A stretch of DNA of 64,000 bases from an uncultured Flavobacteriales bacterium (GTDB taxonomy: Bacteria; Bacteroidota; Bacteroidia; Flavobacteriales_D; Sanyastnellaceae). The stretch covers positions 1-64,000 of the forward strand of contig CALKGQ010000018.1 in NCBI GenBank assembly GCA_938085425.1, in the 5' to 3' direction. The stretch's first letter is position 1. Each line of letters begins with the position of its first letter. Shown in pieces: positions 26,660 to 35,386 of this stretch. The notes under the pieces are model-generated. The model was not told where the DNA came from, did not search any database, and worked only from the letters and a program-made list of their open reading frames with translations. Position numbers and translations under genes: made by a program.

Positions 26660-29049
26660 CAGAAGTGGAAGCGCCATGCGATGGAGGGGATGACTGGAAA
26701 CAAACCGTACTCTCGAATGACGCGGGAACCGTCCGGCTCCTCCTCGGCGAGTGCAAAGAATGGATTCAGGTTGTTGTAAGCATTGTAAAGGCTGAAGATG
26801 AGCGCACGGTTCCCGTCGGTGTCCGGTTTCACCCGCGTCATGCTGACGTCCAGTCGATGGTAGGGACTCATGCGGTAGGCGTTCCTTTCGCTGGGCACCT
26901 CGTAGGACGGGGCCGCCAAGGCTCCAAACTCCACGCCGTTGTAAATGCTCTCTGTCAGGGTCACAGCTCGGCCTGTCCCGTACACCCATGCCGCGGAGGC
27001 GCTCCACATCTCATTGATGTCTTGGGTCAACACGACGCTCACGTCATGGCGTCGATCGTAGGTGAAAGGAAACCACTCCCCACTGTTCAAATCGTCAAAC
27101 TGCCGGTTGCTCCAACTCAACGTGTACCCGATCCATCCCGCGGTCGATCCTCGTTTCTTTTGGAAGAGGACTTCCATGCCATAGCTGTTGCCGATGCCCT
27201 GCGTCACTTGGCTTTCCCAATTGCCATCCAAGTCCGCCAAAAAACCCCCACCCTCACGGTAGCTCAAAAGGCCATCCATTTCCTTGTAGTACCCCTCTAC
27301 ACTGCATTCGACATCTCCATTGCCGAAGGATGTCGCCAAACCGGCTGCCACCTGCCAGCTCTGCTGGGGTCGAATGTTTTGTGTCGACGGCAACCAAAGG
27401 TCCGTCGGGAGACTGAGTCCCTCATTGGTCAAAAGATTCACGAATTGGGTCATCTCGGCATAACTCGCTTTGAATGCCCACCCTTCGGCAAATTTCCAAT
27501 TCAAGGCCAGTCGAGGCTGCACACTCGCATAGGTGGTGTCCTGTACACTCAGCAAAGAGAGGTGGCTGCCGACGTTCAGGCTGACATTGGGGCCCAACCT
27601 GAGTTCATCCTCCGCGTAGAGATACCGCTCCGTGCTGGACAAATTTCCCTGGCCAATCAACGTGTCCAATGGGTTTTCCTGGCCAAAGTCCAGGGCCAAT
27701 TGCAGGGCCCCTGGAGAAAAGGTATGTCGGGTGATGTTGGCCCCGAATCGAATGAAATGGCGGGCGTTGGGTGCAAAATCCACATCCACCTTTGCAGAGT
27801 GGTCTTCGATGCCCGATTGGTACAAGGAAGCAAAGCGGGTGGCGTTGGTGTCTCCATTCTCAATGATCTCCGTGCTCAAGTCCACCCCTGTGTTGAAGTT
27901 GTAGACACTGTGCGTCAAAGACACATTGGAGAACATCCTTGGGCCCACCTCATGGTTCCAACGAAGGGCTTGGATCTGGTTTTGCCAATCCAACCCGAAG
28001 GACAAATCCTCCTTGATGGAGCGTCCTTGGTCGGCATCCCTGTTGGAGGAGGTCACCCCAAAGTCATCCATTCCCGAGAAGGCACTGAGGTAGAGGCGGT
28101 CTTTGGGCCCCACCTTCCAATTGAGCTTCCCATTGAGGTCGTAAAAGAAATAGGCTGGGTTGGTGCTGAAATCCGGATCGTTGCTCGTGGCCGAACGGAT
28201 GATCGGGTTGAGCAAAAGGTCGAGGTACGTCCGTCGCGCACTGAGCATAAAGCTGGCTTTGTCCTTCACAATGGGGCCCTCCACTGTCAGCTTCGAAGCG
28301 ATGATGCTGATGTTGCCGTCGCCATGGTATTCCCTCATGTTCCCGTCCTTCATGTTGATCTCCAGCACGGACGAGAGCCTGCCGCCAAAGCGCGCGGGAA
28401 ATCCGCCTTTGGTGATGGCCATGTTCTTCACCGCATCGGCGTTGAACACACTGAAGAAGCCAAACAAATGACTTACACTGTACAGTGGAACTCCGTCAAG
28501 CAGCATCAGGTTTTGGTCTGGACTGCCTCCCCGAACGTACAACCCACTTGTCCCTTCGCCTCCCGACTGCACCCCCGGCAGCAATTGAAGCGACTTGAGC
28601 AAGTCCACTTCCCCGCCGATGGCTGGCAAAGACTTGATTTGATCGATGGGGATTTCCATCTTGGACATCTGCACTTGCTCCTCGATGCGGCTTTCATTTT
28701 CACCCGTCACAACAGCCTCTCCCAGCTTCGTACCGGGCACCATGGCCAAATTGAATTTGACATTTTCCCCGGACAAATCGACCTCCAAACGTTGCCGTTC
28801 GTAACCAATGTAGGCCACCTGCAAATTGTAGGTCTTGGCAGGAAGCGTGAGGGTGTAAAACCCATAGAGGTTGCTCACGACGCCAACAGAAGCGTCCTCA
28901 GACCACACCGTGGCACCAATCAAGGTTTCTCCCGTGGCCGCATCTGTGATGTATCCACTCAGGGTGAATTGCGGCACACTTTGGCCCCAAAAAGACAATG
29001 AAGCACTGCTGAGCCAGAGGATGCTGAAGCAAAGAAACGTTGATCTCAT
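26659..29049 (-). CDS. TonB-dependent receptor with carboxypeptidase-regulatory-like domain
   Basis: 796 aa. Signal peptide (MRSTFLCFSILWLSSASLSF), a CarboxypepD_reg-like domain at about 27-105 (SGYITDAATGETLIGATV, GFYTLTLPAKTYNLQVAYIG), then the plug (GEVDLLKSLQLLPGVQS, LYVRGGSPDQNLMLLDGVP, FPARFGGRLSSVLEI) and a barrel ending IAWRFHF. This layout is the standard partner of DUF4249 lipoproteins, and that gene follows with a 1-bp overlap. The system is SusC-like in principle but lacks SusD and any carbohydrate enzymes, so the imported substrate cannot be named. Another barrel gene lies 10 bp upstream and is probably cotranscribed. Confidence 0.9.
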   Translation of the reverse strand: MRSTFLCFSILWLSSASLSFWGQSVPQFTLSGYITDAATGETLIGATVWSEDASVGVVSNLYGFYTLTLPAKTYNLQVAYIGYERQRLEVDLSGENVKFNLAMVPGTKLGEAVVTGENESRIEEQVQMSKMEIPIDQIKSLPAIGGEVDLLKSLQLLPGVQSGGEGTSGLYVRGGSPDQNLMLLDGVPLYSVSHLFGFFSVFNADAVKNMAITKGGFPARFGGRLSSVLEINMKDGNMREYHGDGNISIIASKLTVEGPIVKDKASFMLSARRTYLDLLLNPIIRSATSNDPDFSTNPAYFFYDLNGKLNWKVGPKDRLYLSAFSGMDDFGVTSSNRDADQGRSIKEDLSFGLDWQNQIQALRWNHEVGPRMFSNVSLTHSVYNFNTGVDLSTEIIENGDTNATRFASLYQSGIEDHSAKVDVDFAPNARHFIRFGANITRHTFSPGALQLALDFGQENPLDTLIGQGNLSSTERYLYAEDELRLGPNVSLNVGSHLSLLSVQDTTYASVQPRLALNWKFAEGWAFKASYAEMTQFVNLLTNEGLSLPTDLWLPSTQNIRPQQSWQVAAGLATSFGNGDVECSVEGYYKEMDGLLSYREGGGFLADLDGNWESQVTQGIGNSYGMEVLFQKKRGSTAGWIGYTLSWSNRQFDDLNSGEWFPFTYDRRHDVSVVLTQDINEMWSASAAWVYGTGRAVTLTESIYNGVEFGALAAPSYEVPSERNAYRMSPYHRLDVSMTRVKPDTDGNRALIFSLYNAYNNLNPFFALAEEEPDGSRVIREYGLFPVIPSIAWRFHF

Positions 29050-29059
29050 TTCTCAGGCC

Positions 29060-30166
29060 TCAAAATTCCAAGGTGAAGGAAAACCACGGCACGGGGAACC
29101 CTTCTCCATCTGCAAAGACGCCTGCAAGTCCATAGTCCCAAAGCCAGCCTGAACGCTGGTTGTAACTCCGGATGCCCAAGGAAATCGCGCCACCCGGATT
29201 GGAACTGCCGAAGTAGTTCTGGGACCAATAAGGGAGTGGCGCAGTGCTGCCATCGTAACTGTTGTACGACAGTTGCACAGTCGGGTCAAGCTCATTCCGT
29301 GTCGTTCGTTGCCAAGGAACCACCAAATAGTTCTCCGTGATGAACCAGCGGTTGGCGGTCAATGGCCTCATCGCACTCACATTCAAAAGCACAGGCACAC
29401 TGCGGTTTTCAATTTCGTGGGTTGCTGTAAAATAGTTTGTCTGATAGCTATTGTTGGCGCTGACGATGGTACTGTCCAATGAAAGAGCATTGAAGTCAAG
29501 TGATGTCCCATTGAGAATGCTGTTGCCAATGCCAAGGTTGATGGTCACGTTTTTGTCTTCATCGCCAAAAGTCACATTGGCAAACCCGAGCACCAATGGC
29601 CGGTCCAAGTTGCCGTAATAGTCCATGCCCGCCACACCGCCGACAGACACATGGACATTCTCGCGCACCTCGCCCCCAAACTTGGCTGTGATCCCAGCAC
29701 CAACAACAGAGAGGAGAACACCGCCGGTGAACCGATCACTGAATCCATAGCTGATGGAGTTGAGCGCCACGTTGGACTGAAAATAGCCCTCTCCCTTTTT
29801 CAATTGGATGCCTGACGGCGCAAAAAAGTAGCGGCTGGGCTGGTTGCTGATGTAGCCAAAACCGCGTTCTTGATCTGCCTCGCTTAGCATTTCTGAAGTC
29901 AAAGCCTGGACCAAATACTTTGGGATTCTGGTGATGCCCAATCCCATGATTTCAAGCACGACCTCACTTTCTGTGATCTCAATGAGTTGTCCAAACTTGA
30001 GGGTTCCATCGTTCATGGTCAATTGCACAAATCGAGAACCATCGGCATTGGCGGCGCCAACCGCACTTGTTGTTGTGGATTCTTGCGACAACGAGACACA
30101 TGGTGAGAAAGCCCATAGGCTGCACAACAAAGTCAAAAAGGCGATATGGTGGATTGTCTTTTTCAT
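29060..30166 (-). CDS. Outer-membrane barrel-like protein of unknown function
   Basis: 368 aa from ATG 30166, which gives signal peptide MKKTIHHIAFLTLLCSLWAF. After it comes a short Sm-like beta segment (VQLTMNDGTLKFGQLIEI) then a barrel pattern with Gly/aromatic alternation: YISNQPSRYFFAPSGIQL, YFQSNVALNSISYGFSDRF and a C-terminal WFSFTLEF. SRYFFAPSGIQLKKGEGYFQ is a segment I recall from unnamed Bacteroidota barrel proteins. I cannot assign a function. It leads the unit that continues into the TonB receptor and DUF4249 genes, 10 bp away, so it may belong to the same uptake system. The longer open frame upstream is not a plausible protein. Confidence 0.72.
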   Translation of the reverse strand: MKKTIHHIAFLTLLCSLWAFSPCVSLSQESTTTSAVGAANADGSRFVQLTMNDGTLKFGQLIEITESEVVLEIMGLGITRIPKYLVQALTSEMLSEADQERGFGYISNQPSRYFFAPSGIQLKKGEGYFQSNVALNSISYGFSDRFTGGVLLSVVGAGITAKFGGEVRENVHVSVGGVAGMDYYGNLDRPLVLGFANVTFGDEDKNVTINLGIGNSILNGTSLDFNALSLDSTIVSANNSYQTNYFTATHEIENRSVPVLLNVSAMRPLTANRWFITENYLVVPWQRTTRNELDPTVQLSYNSYDGSTAPLPYWSQNYFGSSNPGGAISLGIRSYNQRSGWLWDYGLAGVFADGEGFPVPWFSFTLEF

Positions 30167-30180
30167 AAGGTCAATTCGTG

Positions 30181-30188
30181 CAAAGGTA
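30181..30188 (-). promoter_or_regulatory. Putative -7 box TACCTTTG
   Basis: An exact TAnnTTTG match, 14 nt before the ATG at 30166. It would give the unit ending in DUF4249 a very short leader. Confidence 0.5.
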
Positions 30189-30295
30189 GGCCTACCACGG
30201 ACACCCCTATTTCTGCGCTGCGGTGACCTATGATCCGCCAAGGCCAGATCGTATTTCTCATTCCAAAAAGAACAGGTCCATACCCTTTCGGACCC

Positions 30296-30303
30296 GACCT
30301 TTG
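30296..30303 (+). promoter_or_regulatory. Putative -7 box GACCTTTG, leaderless spacing
   Basis: It lies four nt (GCAC) before the ATG at 30308. It is the same octamer and spacing as before the HmuY-T9SS gene at 21424. Confidence 0.4.
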
Positions 30304-30307
30304 GCAC

Positions 30308-31549
30308 ATGGATTCTTTGTCTCAAATCGTGTTGGGGGCGGCGGTGGGAGAAGCGGTCTTGGGACGTCGCATTGGCAACCGAGCAATGGTTTGGGGCGCC
30401 GTCGCTGGGACCCTCCCAGACATGGACGTCCTGGGCAAGTATTTCTTGAGCGAGCTCGACAACCTCGCCTTCCACCGCGGCATCAGCCACTCGCTGCTGT
30501 TTTGCGTCTTGGGGGCCTTGGCATTGGGTTGGATGACCCATCGTTTGTACCAAAGCCCACACCACGCAAAGGTGGCCATAGGGACCAAGGTCCTTGCTGC
30601 AGTGGTGATTGGGTTTGTGTTGAATTTCTTGACCCAAATCTTTGCTCCAGGCACATGGTGGCCCATCGCGGTCTATATTCCCTTGGTTGGGGCTTGGGGC
30701 GGGAGACACGCCCAAAAGAGGTACTTCAAAGGGCGATGGGAAGCGCCCAACGCGGACCTCAAAGGTTGGGTGTTGCTGTTTTTTGGTGGATTTCTCACCC
30801 ACACCCTGCTTGATTGCTTCACCACCTACGGCACGCAGCTCTTCGCCCCTTTTTCAGACCAACGTGTGGCGTGGGGCACCGTGGCCGTGGCCGACCCCCT
30901 CTACACCCTTCCTTTTTTGTTGTGCCTTTTGGTGGCCGCCCGTTGTTCAAGGGAAGATCCAAGGCGCCGGGTTTGGAATGCGGTGGGTTTGGGTTGGAGC
31001 TGTCTTTACTTGGCGTTGACCGTGGTCAACCACCAGCGCGTCCAACGGACCTTCTCCGAGGCCCTTGAGGCACAAGGGAGCGCCCATGTGGATTTCATGA
31101 TCACCCCCACCATCTTCAACAACCTGCTTTGGAATGCGGTGGTGGATACGGGAGATGGGTTCCTGTTGGCCCAGCATTCCATCTTGGACGAAGTCCCCAT
31201 TTCCTTTCACCCTGTGGCGCAAGGCCATGAATTGCTGCACAACCTCGACACGGACGAGACCCTCCAAGTTCTTCGATGGTTCAGTGCAGGTTACTTCAAT
31301 GCTGTGCGTCGCGACGACGGCAGCCTCCAGCTCAATGACTTGCGCTTTGGCACCTTTTCAGGCCGCGGGGAAGATGCGGACGATTACATCTTTCGGTTCA
31401 AACTAACGGACCGTGGTCCGGACCAAGCCTACGGCTTTGAACGGGCCCAAGGTGGACCCCCCGACGACAAGGCAGAAGACATGATGATGGACCTGTTTGA
31501 GCGCGCCTGTGGGCTGTCCTTTGAAGATGTGAAAGGAGCGGCCAATTGA
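30308..31549 (+). CDS. YdjM/DUF457-type membrane-bound metal-dependent hydrolase
   Basis: 413 aa from ATG 30308; upstream in-frame codons give a charged extension before the conserved start MDSLSQIVLGAAVGEAVLG. The family signature is present: GTLPDMDVL, then FHRGISHSL (His-rich HRGxSHS motif) and a later GGFLTHTLLDCFTTYGTQL (THxxxDxxxxYGT). These His/Asp residues are presumed metal ligands. Four to five membrane segments cover about 60-240, and a soluble C-terminal half follows. The related YdjM/YfhO-type proteins are induced in SOS responses in some bacteria, but a substrate is not known. It is convergent with the membrane protein at 31645. Confidence 0.88.
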   Translation: MDSLSQIVLGAAVGEAVLGRRIGNRAMVWGAVAGTLPDMDVLGKYFLSELDNLAFHRGISHSLLFCVLGALALGWMTHRLYQSPHHAKVAIGTKVLAAVVIGFVLNFLTQIFAPGTWWPIAVYIPLVGAWGGRHAQKRYFKGRWEAPNADLKGWVLLFFGGFLTHTLLDCFTTYGTQLFAPFSDQRVAWGTVAVADPLYTLPFLLCLLVAARCSREDPRRRVWNAVGLGWSCLYLALTVVNHQRVQRTFSEALEAQGSAHVDFMITPTIFNNLLWNAVVDTGDGFLLAQHSILDEVPISFHPVAQGHELLHNLDTDETLQVLRWFSAGYFNAVRRDDGSLQLNDLRFGTFSGRGEDADDYIFRFKLTDRGPDQAYGFERAQGGPPDDKAEDMMMDLFERACGLSFEDVKGAAN

Positions 31550-31644
31550 AATGGCAATGCCAATTTCGCACTTGGGTCGATGTGGCAGACAATGAAAGCA
31601 AAAGACCTTTGGGCATTCGTCCAAATCCTGACCGATGAATGGAA

Positions 31645-32097
31645 TCAGGACCGCTTGTTCAGCCAAATGGCAATGGCAATTGAAATTGGCACTGCGGTCC
31701 ATCCAAGGAAGGCGAGACTGAAAAGTGCGTAGCCAAACGCCATTGGAACCGCCTCCAAAGGGGTGGCTGGATCTGCGAAAGATGTCGAGCCTGCCAAACC
31801 CTTTGTGTAACCCACCAAAAGCAACAGGTACCAGCAACACCAGTGGCTCAAAAGCGCAATGAGGGTGCCCACGGTCACCAACCGCATGGTGCTGCAGTCG
31901 GCCCTGCGCTCGATCGAGAAGTAGGACAGTCCCCAGGCCACAAGAAAAGAACCTGAGCCGGAATACATCCAAAAATTCTCCCAATCCTCTCCCATCGCAC
32001 TTGCTGTAAAGAGCCATCCTGCGAGTGCGCTCGTTCCTCCAAAAAGGACCGCATACCTCAACGAAAAACCCAACTTGAAGAACTGAACCTGTTTCAT
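31645..32097 (-). CDS. Small four-helix membrane protein, unknown
   Basis: 150 aa from ATG 32097 (a further in-frame ATG at 32142 would overlap the upstream gene by 19 bp). Hydropathy by eye shows four membrane segments: AVLFGGTSALAGWLF, FLVAWGLSYFSI, LIALLSHWCCWYLLLLVGY and YALFSLAFLGWTAVPISI. No motif I recognise is present. It follows the SH3-like lipoprotein gene by 26 bp on the same strand and probably shares its transcript. The convergent neighbour is 95 bp away; that gap has only a weak inverted repeat. Function unknown. Confidence 0.65.
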   Translation of the reverse strand: MKQVQFFKLGFSLRYAVLFGGTSALAGWLFTASAMGEDWENFWMYSGSGSFLVAWGLSYFSIERRADCSTMRLVTVGTLIALLSHWCCWYLLLLVGYTKGLAGSTSFADPATPLEAVPMAFGYALFSLAFLGWTAVPISIAIAIWLNKRS

Positions 32098-32123
32098 GCT
32101 GCTTTCATCTTCACTCGTTGATG

Positions 32124-33086
32124 TCACCCGGACGGCTGACAACCAATTTTCAGCAAGTCATCCATGCCCTTGACCCAGCCGGTTTGACCTGCCACCTCAA
32201 TCTGAATCCAATGATTTTGAGCATCCAAAAATCGACCTGATCCTACTCCGTCTGTCGCCATATGAATCATTTTGACGCTGTCCTCCGGGTGAATCGTCAA
32301 GGAGGTGACGGTGGGTGCGGATGCGAAAGGATTGTCCACGAGCTCCAAAAGGCTCGATGTCGGAGGTCTTCTGTTTCCATCCAGAATCCTCAAGAGTTGG
32401 CCCTGGACATGCCGCTGCAGACGCGATGTGTCAACACTCAGTGTGAGGTCTTTCCCGCTTTCATTCAGGCGATAAGGCCATTCGACTGCGAAAAACCCGG
32501 TCCAACGAATGCCATCTACGCCCCATGGCCTGTTCTCAAAACGACCCTCAATGTGGAAGAGGTCAGAAGTTTGGATTTGGTCAGGACGCAACTGCACCAA
32601 GGCGATGACCTCCTGCCCTGGCGCAGAGGGAGAATATTCACAGTCCAACCGAAACAAAATTCGAGACGAATCTGAATCAAGGCGCTCGCTGTGCACCTCA
32701 CTTCCCCCCTCCAAGAGGTCCTGAACGGAAACGAAAAACTCCTTTTGGTACAACGACAACTGAAGCTCTCCGTCACGTTCAATGGAAATGCCTTCCACCG
32801 ACCAACCATAGGCCTTCGAGGTGTCCCTGCCCCTGCTGATCAGGTCTGCATAAATCGCATAACTCGTGTTTTCAAAGCTTGCTTCTTCCAACAACGATCT
32901 TTTCCGAGGAACAGTGTCCCTCTGAGCCTCAATGGGCAACGAAGGCATCGCATCAAAACCGCTGTGCAACTCAGGCTGATTGACGTCCTTGCCTGAGCCC
33001 AAGCAACCCGCCAGCCAAATTGGCCCCGCGAGGAGAAGCCAATTGGCCTTCCTTGCCGAACGGATGAATGTGATCGTCCGTTCCAT
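32124..33086 (-). CDS. Lipoprotein with C-terminal SH3-like segment
   Basis: 320 aa from ATG 33086, chosen because it puts a good lipobox (IWLAGC, Cys 28) after a basic, hydrophobic N-terminus. The body is beta-rich and contains GVDGIRWTGFFAVEWPYRL and a DLLEGGSEV region; the last 40 residues (HWIQIEVAGQTGWVKG) resemble bacterial SH3-like domains, in which W...V...GWV is the core. I do not recognise the main domain. A weak -7-like AACGTTCG lies 6 nt before the start. It is followed by the small membrane protein at 31645. Function unknown; location is probably the periplasmic face of the inner or outer membrane. Confidence 0.68.
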   Translation of the reverse strand: MERTITFIRSARKANWLLLAGPIWLAGCLGSGKDVNQPELHSGFDAMPSLPIEAQRDTVPRKRSLLEEASFENTSYAIYADLISRGRDTSKAYGWSVEGISIERDGELQLSLYQKEFFVSVQDLLEGGSEVHSERLDSDSSRILFRLDCEYSPSAPGQEVIALVQLRPDQIQTSDLFHIEGRFENRPWGVDGIRWTGFFAVEWPYRLNESGKDLTLSVDTSRLQRHVQGQLLRILDGNRRPPTSSLLELVDNPFASAPTVTSLTIHPEDSVKMIHMATDGVGSGRFLDAQNHWIQIEVAGQTGWVKGMDDLLKIGCQPSG

Positions 33087-33208
33087 CTGTTCCGAACGTT
33101 TGCCAATGCTGAACATCGTGAGGAAAGCTAGTGCATTCGATGCAACTTTCTCCAGAGCACTTGCTTCAATGACTGGGACTTCTTGTGCTGGCCAATCTTG
33201 AGGGCGCG

Positions 33209-34141
33209 TCAGCTTACTGATTGAGGCTCCTCTTCGAACCAAGCCGCCCGCTCTTCTTTGGAAAGAAAGGTCCAAGCCAAAATCCGAGTGGACTTGTTCC
33301 CTGTGCCCATGGGCATGGTTTTGACCTCCTTCGGGCCCACCGCGTTCAACGCAGCGTAGAAACCCTTCATGTGAGATTGCTTGGACACCAAGGTGCTGAA
33401 CCACATCACCTGGGCCGCGTGGTCCAGGCTCTCCTTCATGAGGTCCCGGATGAACTGCACCTCCCCTCCCTCACAAATCAATTCGTCAGACACACCGCCA
33501 AAATTCAGCATGGGGCGCCGGGTCTTGCGGCCCTTGAGGTTGCGGGTCTTGCGCATGGTGCCCGACATGGCTTCTTGGGCACTGGCGTGAAAAGGTGGGT
33601 TGCACATGGTGAAGGCAAACCGCTCGGACGGTGCAACGATGCCAGCAAATTTCCGCTCTACATGAGGCTGGTGACGGCATTCCAATTGGCCTTGAAGCTT
33701 GGGGTTGGAGGCCAAAATCGAAGCGCTTGACGCGAGGGATTCCTCTGAAATGTCGCACCCCACAAAGGACCAGCCGTATTCCACAATGCCCACGATGGGG
33801 TAAATCGCCGTGGCACCGACCCCTACGTCCAAAACTCGGACAGCCTTGCCCTCGGGAACTTTGCCGTCTGTGGCGCCCGACAGCAAGTCGGCCATGTGAT
33901 GCAGGTAGTCCGCCCTTCCAGGAACAGGAGGGCACAGGTGCGCCTCTGGAAAGTCCCAATGGTCCAGTCCGTAATCGCTCAACACCAATGCCCTGTTGAG
34001 GAGTTTGACCGCTTCTGGTTGTGAAAAATCAATGGTGTCCTCCCCTGATTTGGAGGGCTGCACAAACGCCCCCAAGTCGGGCAATCGCCTGACCAAGGCG
34101 GGGATGTCGTACCGTCCAATGTTGCGGTTTCGGGGATGCAT
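33209..34141 (-). CDS. rlmF: 23S rRNA (adenine(1618)-N(6))-methyltransferase RlmF
   Basis: 310 aa from ATG 34141. The start MHPRNRNIGRYDIPAL matches the conserved beginning of RlmF. An upstream in-frame ATG would add a Pro-rich tail; many RlmF proteins do have a short extension, so the exact start is uncertain. Further hallmarks are PEAHLCPPVPGRADYLHHMA, the SAM-binding VLDVGVGAT (103-111) and the N6-adenine catalytic NPPF at 181-184, followed by a conserved late FSTLVSKQSHMKGFYAAL. RlmF methylates A1618 (E. coli numbering) of 23S rRNA in the cytoplasm. The GNAT gene upstream is on the same strand, 162 bp away. Confidence 0.93.
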   Translation of the reverse strand: MHPRNRNIGRYDIPALVRRLPDLGAFVQPSKSGEDTIDFSQPEAVKLLNRALVLSDYGLDHWDFPEAHLCPPVPGRADYLHHMADLLSGATDGKVPEGKAVRVLDVGVGATAIYPIVGIVEYGWSFVGCDISEESLASSASILASNPKLQGQLECRHQPHVERKFAGIVAPSERFAFTMCNPPFHASAQEAMSGTMRKTRNLKGRKTRRPMLNFGGVSDELICEGGEVQFIRDLMKESLDHAAQVMWFSTLVSKQSHMKGFYAALNAVGPKEVKTMPMGTGNKSTRILAWTFLSKEERAAWFEEEPQSVS

Positions 34142-34303
34142 TCTCGGACCCTTGGGTCCAGTCGCGGAGGAAGGAGGAAATGGAGGCACGGCGCAAGGTA
34201 CGCTGCCGCACGAGGATCTTGCTGACATGCGCCATCGATTCTCTGGAGTTGGTCGCCCCCGGCACCGTGTTTTGGAAGGGCAGAGCCACCCATCCATGGC
34301 CAC

Positions 34304-34786
34304 TCAGCCCCTGAAGACCATCCGTATGTTGGCCCGTTCATAAACGCAATCCTTCGGAAGCGGCGTTTCCACAAAGCCAAACTTGCGGTACAGATGAATC
34401 GCACTGCCCAATTTGGTGTGGGAATAAAGCTCAAGAGAAGCGAGGCCCATGGCTTTGCAATGGTCCACCACGAAAGTCATGAGCTGGTGCCCGAAACCCC
34501 GTGATCTGTGGTCTTTGTGAACCGCCATTTTGTTCAGCTCCATGGTGCCATTTCCACGAGGGGTGAGCGCGAAGGTGGCCACCGCTTGTCCCTCCAAGAG
34601 TCCAAAGAAGATTTGACCGCCCCCTTCCAAGACCATCGACTCAGGTTCGCTTAGTACCTGGAGGTCATAGGGCTCCATCAGGAAGAGCTCCTCCAGCCAT
34701 GCACGGTTGAGGTCCAAAAAGGCCTGCCTGTGGTCAGCGTGAAAAGGAACAATGGTCAGGGTCTCCAAGGGTTGGGGTGTTGGCAT
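34304..34786 (-). CDS. GNAT family N-acetyltransferase
   Basis: 160 aa. The acetyl-CoA binding motif is visible as HKDHRSRGFGHQLM (RxxGxG type, about residues 90-103), preceded by MELNKMAVH and followed by LELYSHTKLGSAIHLYRKFG, the usual GNAT end. It transfers an acetyl group to an amine; the acceptor cannot be predicted. The called ATG at 34786 lies directly against the T-run of a strong terminator hairpin of the upstream gene, leaving no room for a normal leader. Either the true start is internal, or the gene is read from readthrough or an unseen promoter. No other ATG lies close enough to give a complete domain. Confidence 0.85.
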   Translation of the reverse strand: MPTPQPLETLTIVPFHADHRQAFLDLNRAWLEELFLMEPYDLQVLSEPESMVLEGGGQIFFGLLEGQAVATFALTPRGNGTMELNKMAVHKDHRSRGFGHQLMTFVVDHCKAMGLASLELYSHTKLGSAIHLYRKFGFVETPLPKDCVYERANIRMVFRG

Positions 34787-34813
34787 GAAAAAGGCGGGCC
34801 TCGGCCCGCCTTT
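34787..34813 (-). terminator. Rho-independent terminator directly before GNAT start codon
   Basis: A perfect AAAGGCGGGCC / GGCCCGCCTTT hairpin followed on the minus strand by a five-T run that ends 1 nt before the GNAT ATG. It terminates the gene at 34838-35242. Confidence 0.85.
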
Positions 34814-34837
34814 GATGCATTTTCAAAGACGAGGGCT

Positions 34838-35242
34838 TCAGGCTTGCTTCGCGTTGTAGGCGCCAATCGCGGCACCACCGAGAATGCCGTGGACAATCCC
34901 CACCACCCATTCAATCAGGGCAAACTGAATGTCAAACATCTTGAATTGTGCAAGCATGAAGGCTTGAAAAAATGCCCAAACAATGGCAAAAATCATCGCT
35001 CCTTGGTAGGCGCCAGCCTTGGCGTCGTTGACGCCCATTTTGTCAAACGCATAGACCAGCAAGTAGGCCATCATGACGTTGCCAAACAAAATGTAGGCCA
35101 TGTTGGGGGCTTCCAGCATGCAACTGGCGTTGGCTGCAGCCATTGCTGCGGCCGAGTCTGCCGTCAAAATGCCGTAGTAAATCGCGCCAAATCCGAAAAG
35201 GGCCAAGAACCCGAGTAAGGTTCCAATCAATCGCTTCTTCAT
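34838..35242 (-). CDS. Small four-helix membrane protein (DUF1761-like)
   Basis: 134 aa. By eye there are four membrane segments: MKKRLIGTLLGFLALFGFGA followed by IYYGILT, MAYILFGNVMMAYLLVYAF, YQGAMIFAIVWAFFQAFML and IEWVVGIVHGILGGAAIGAY. The short hydrophilic region after helix 1 contains ANASCMLEAPN. Size and layout are reminiscent of DUF1761-type proteins, but I am not sure of the family. It has its own strong terminator and lies 144 bp downstream of the poly-Asp gene, so it is probably a single-gene transcript. Function unknown. Confidence 0.72.
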   Translation of the reverse strand: MKKRLIGTLLGFLALFGFGAIYYGILTADSAAAMAAANASCMLEAPNMAYILFGNVMMAYLLVYAFDKMGVNDAKAGAYQGAMIFAIVWAFFQAFMLAQFKMFDIQFALIEWVVGIVHGILGGAAIGAYNAKQA

Positions 35243-35386
35243 AACGTAAGGGTTTTGTTGTTGCGCAATTACGCGAGTGCCATGGCTCGCTTTTGACGGC
35301 GACCCAACACTTGTTCACAGCTCAATGGTGAATGGTCCGATGCAAAAAGTCCCTTCACAGAGGCCTTGCGCCTAGTCGGTCACAAG

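Noticed and set aside
26593-29001. 802-codon open frame on the plus strand opposite the TonB receptor gene
   Set aside because: Its product is low in hydrophobic core and rich in His/Gly/Val, with no recognisable motif; the minus strand encodes a complete TonB receptor. Long antisense frames are common here because of GC-rich codons.
31547-31570. Near-palindrome after the YdjM-type gene (GAAATGGCAATGCCAATTTC) as a terminator
   Set aside because: The pairing is imperfect and no T-run follows; not strong enough to call.
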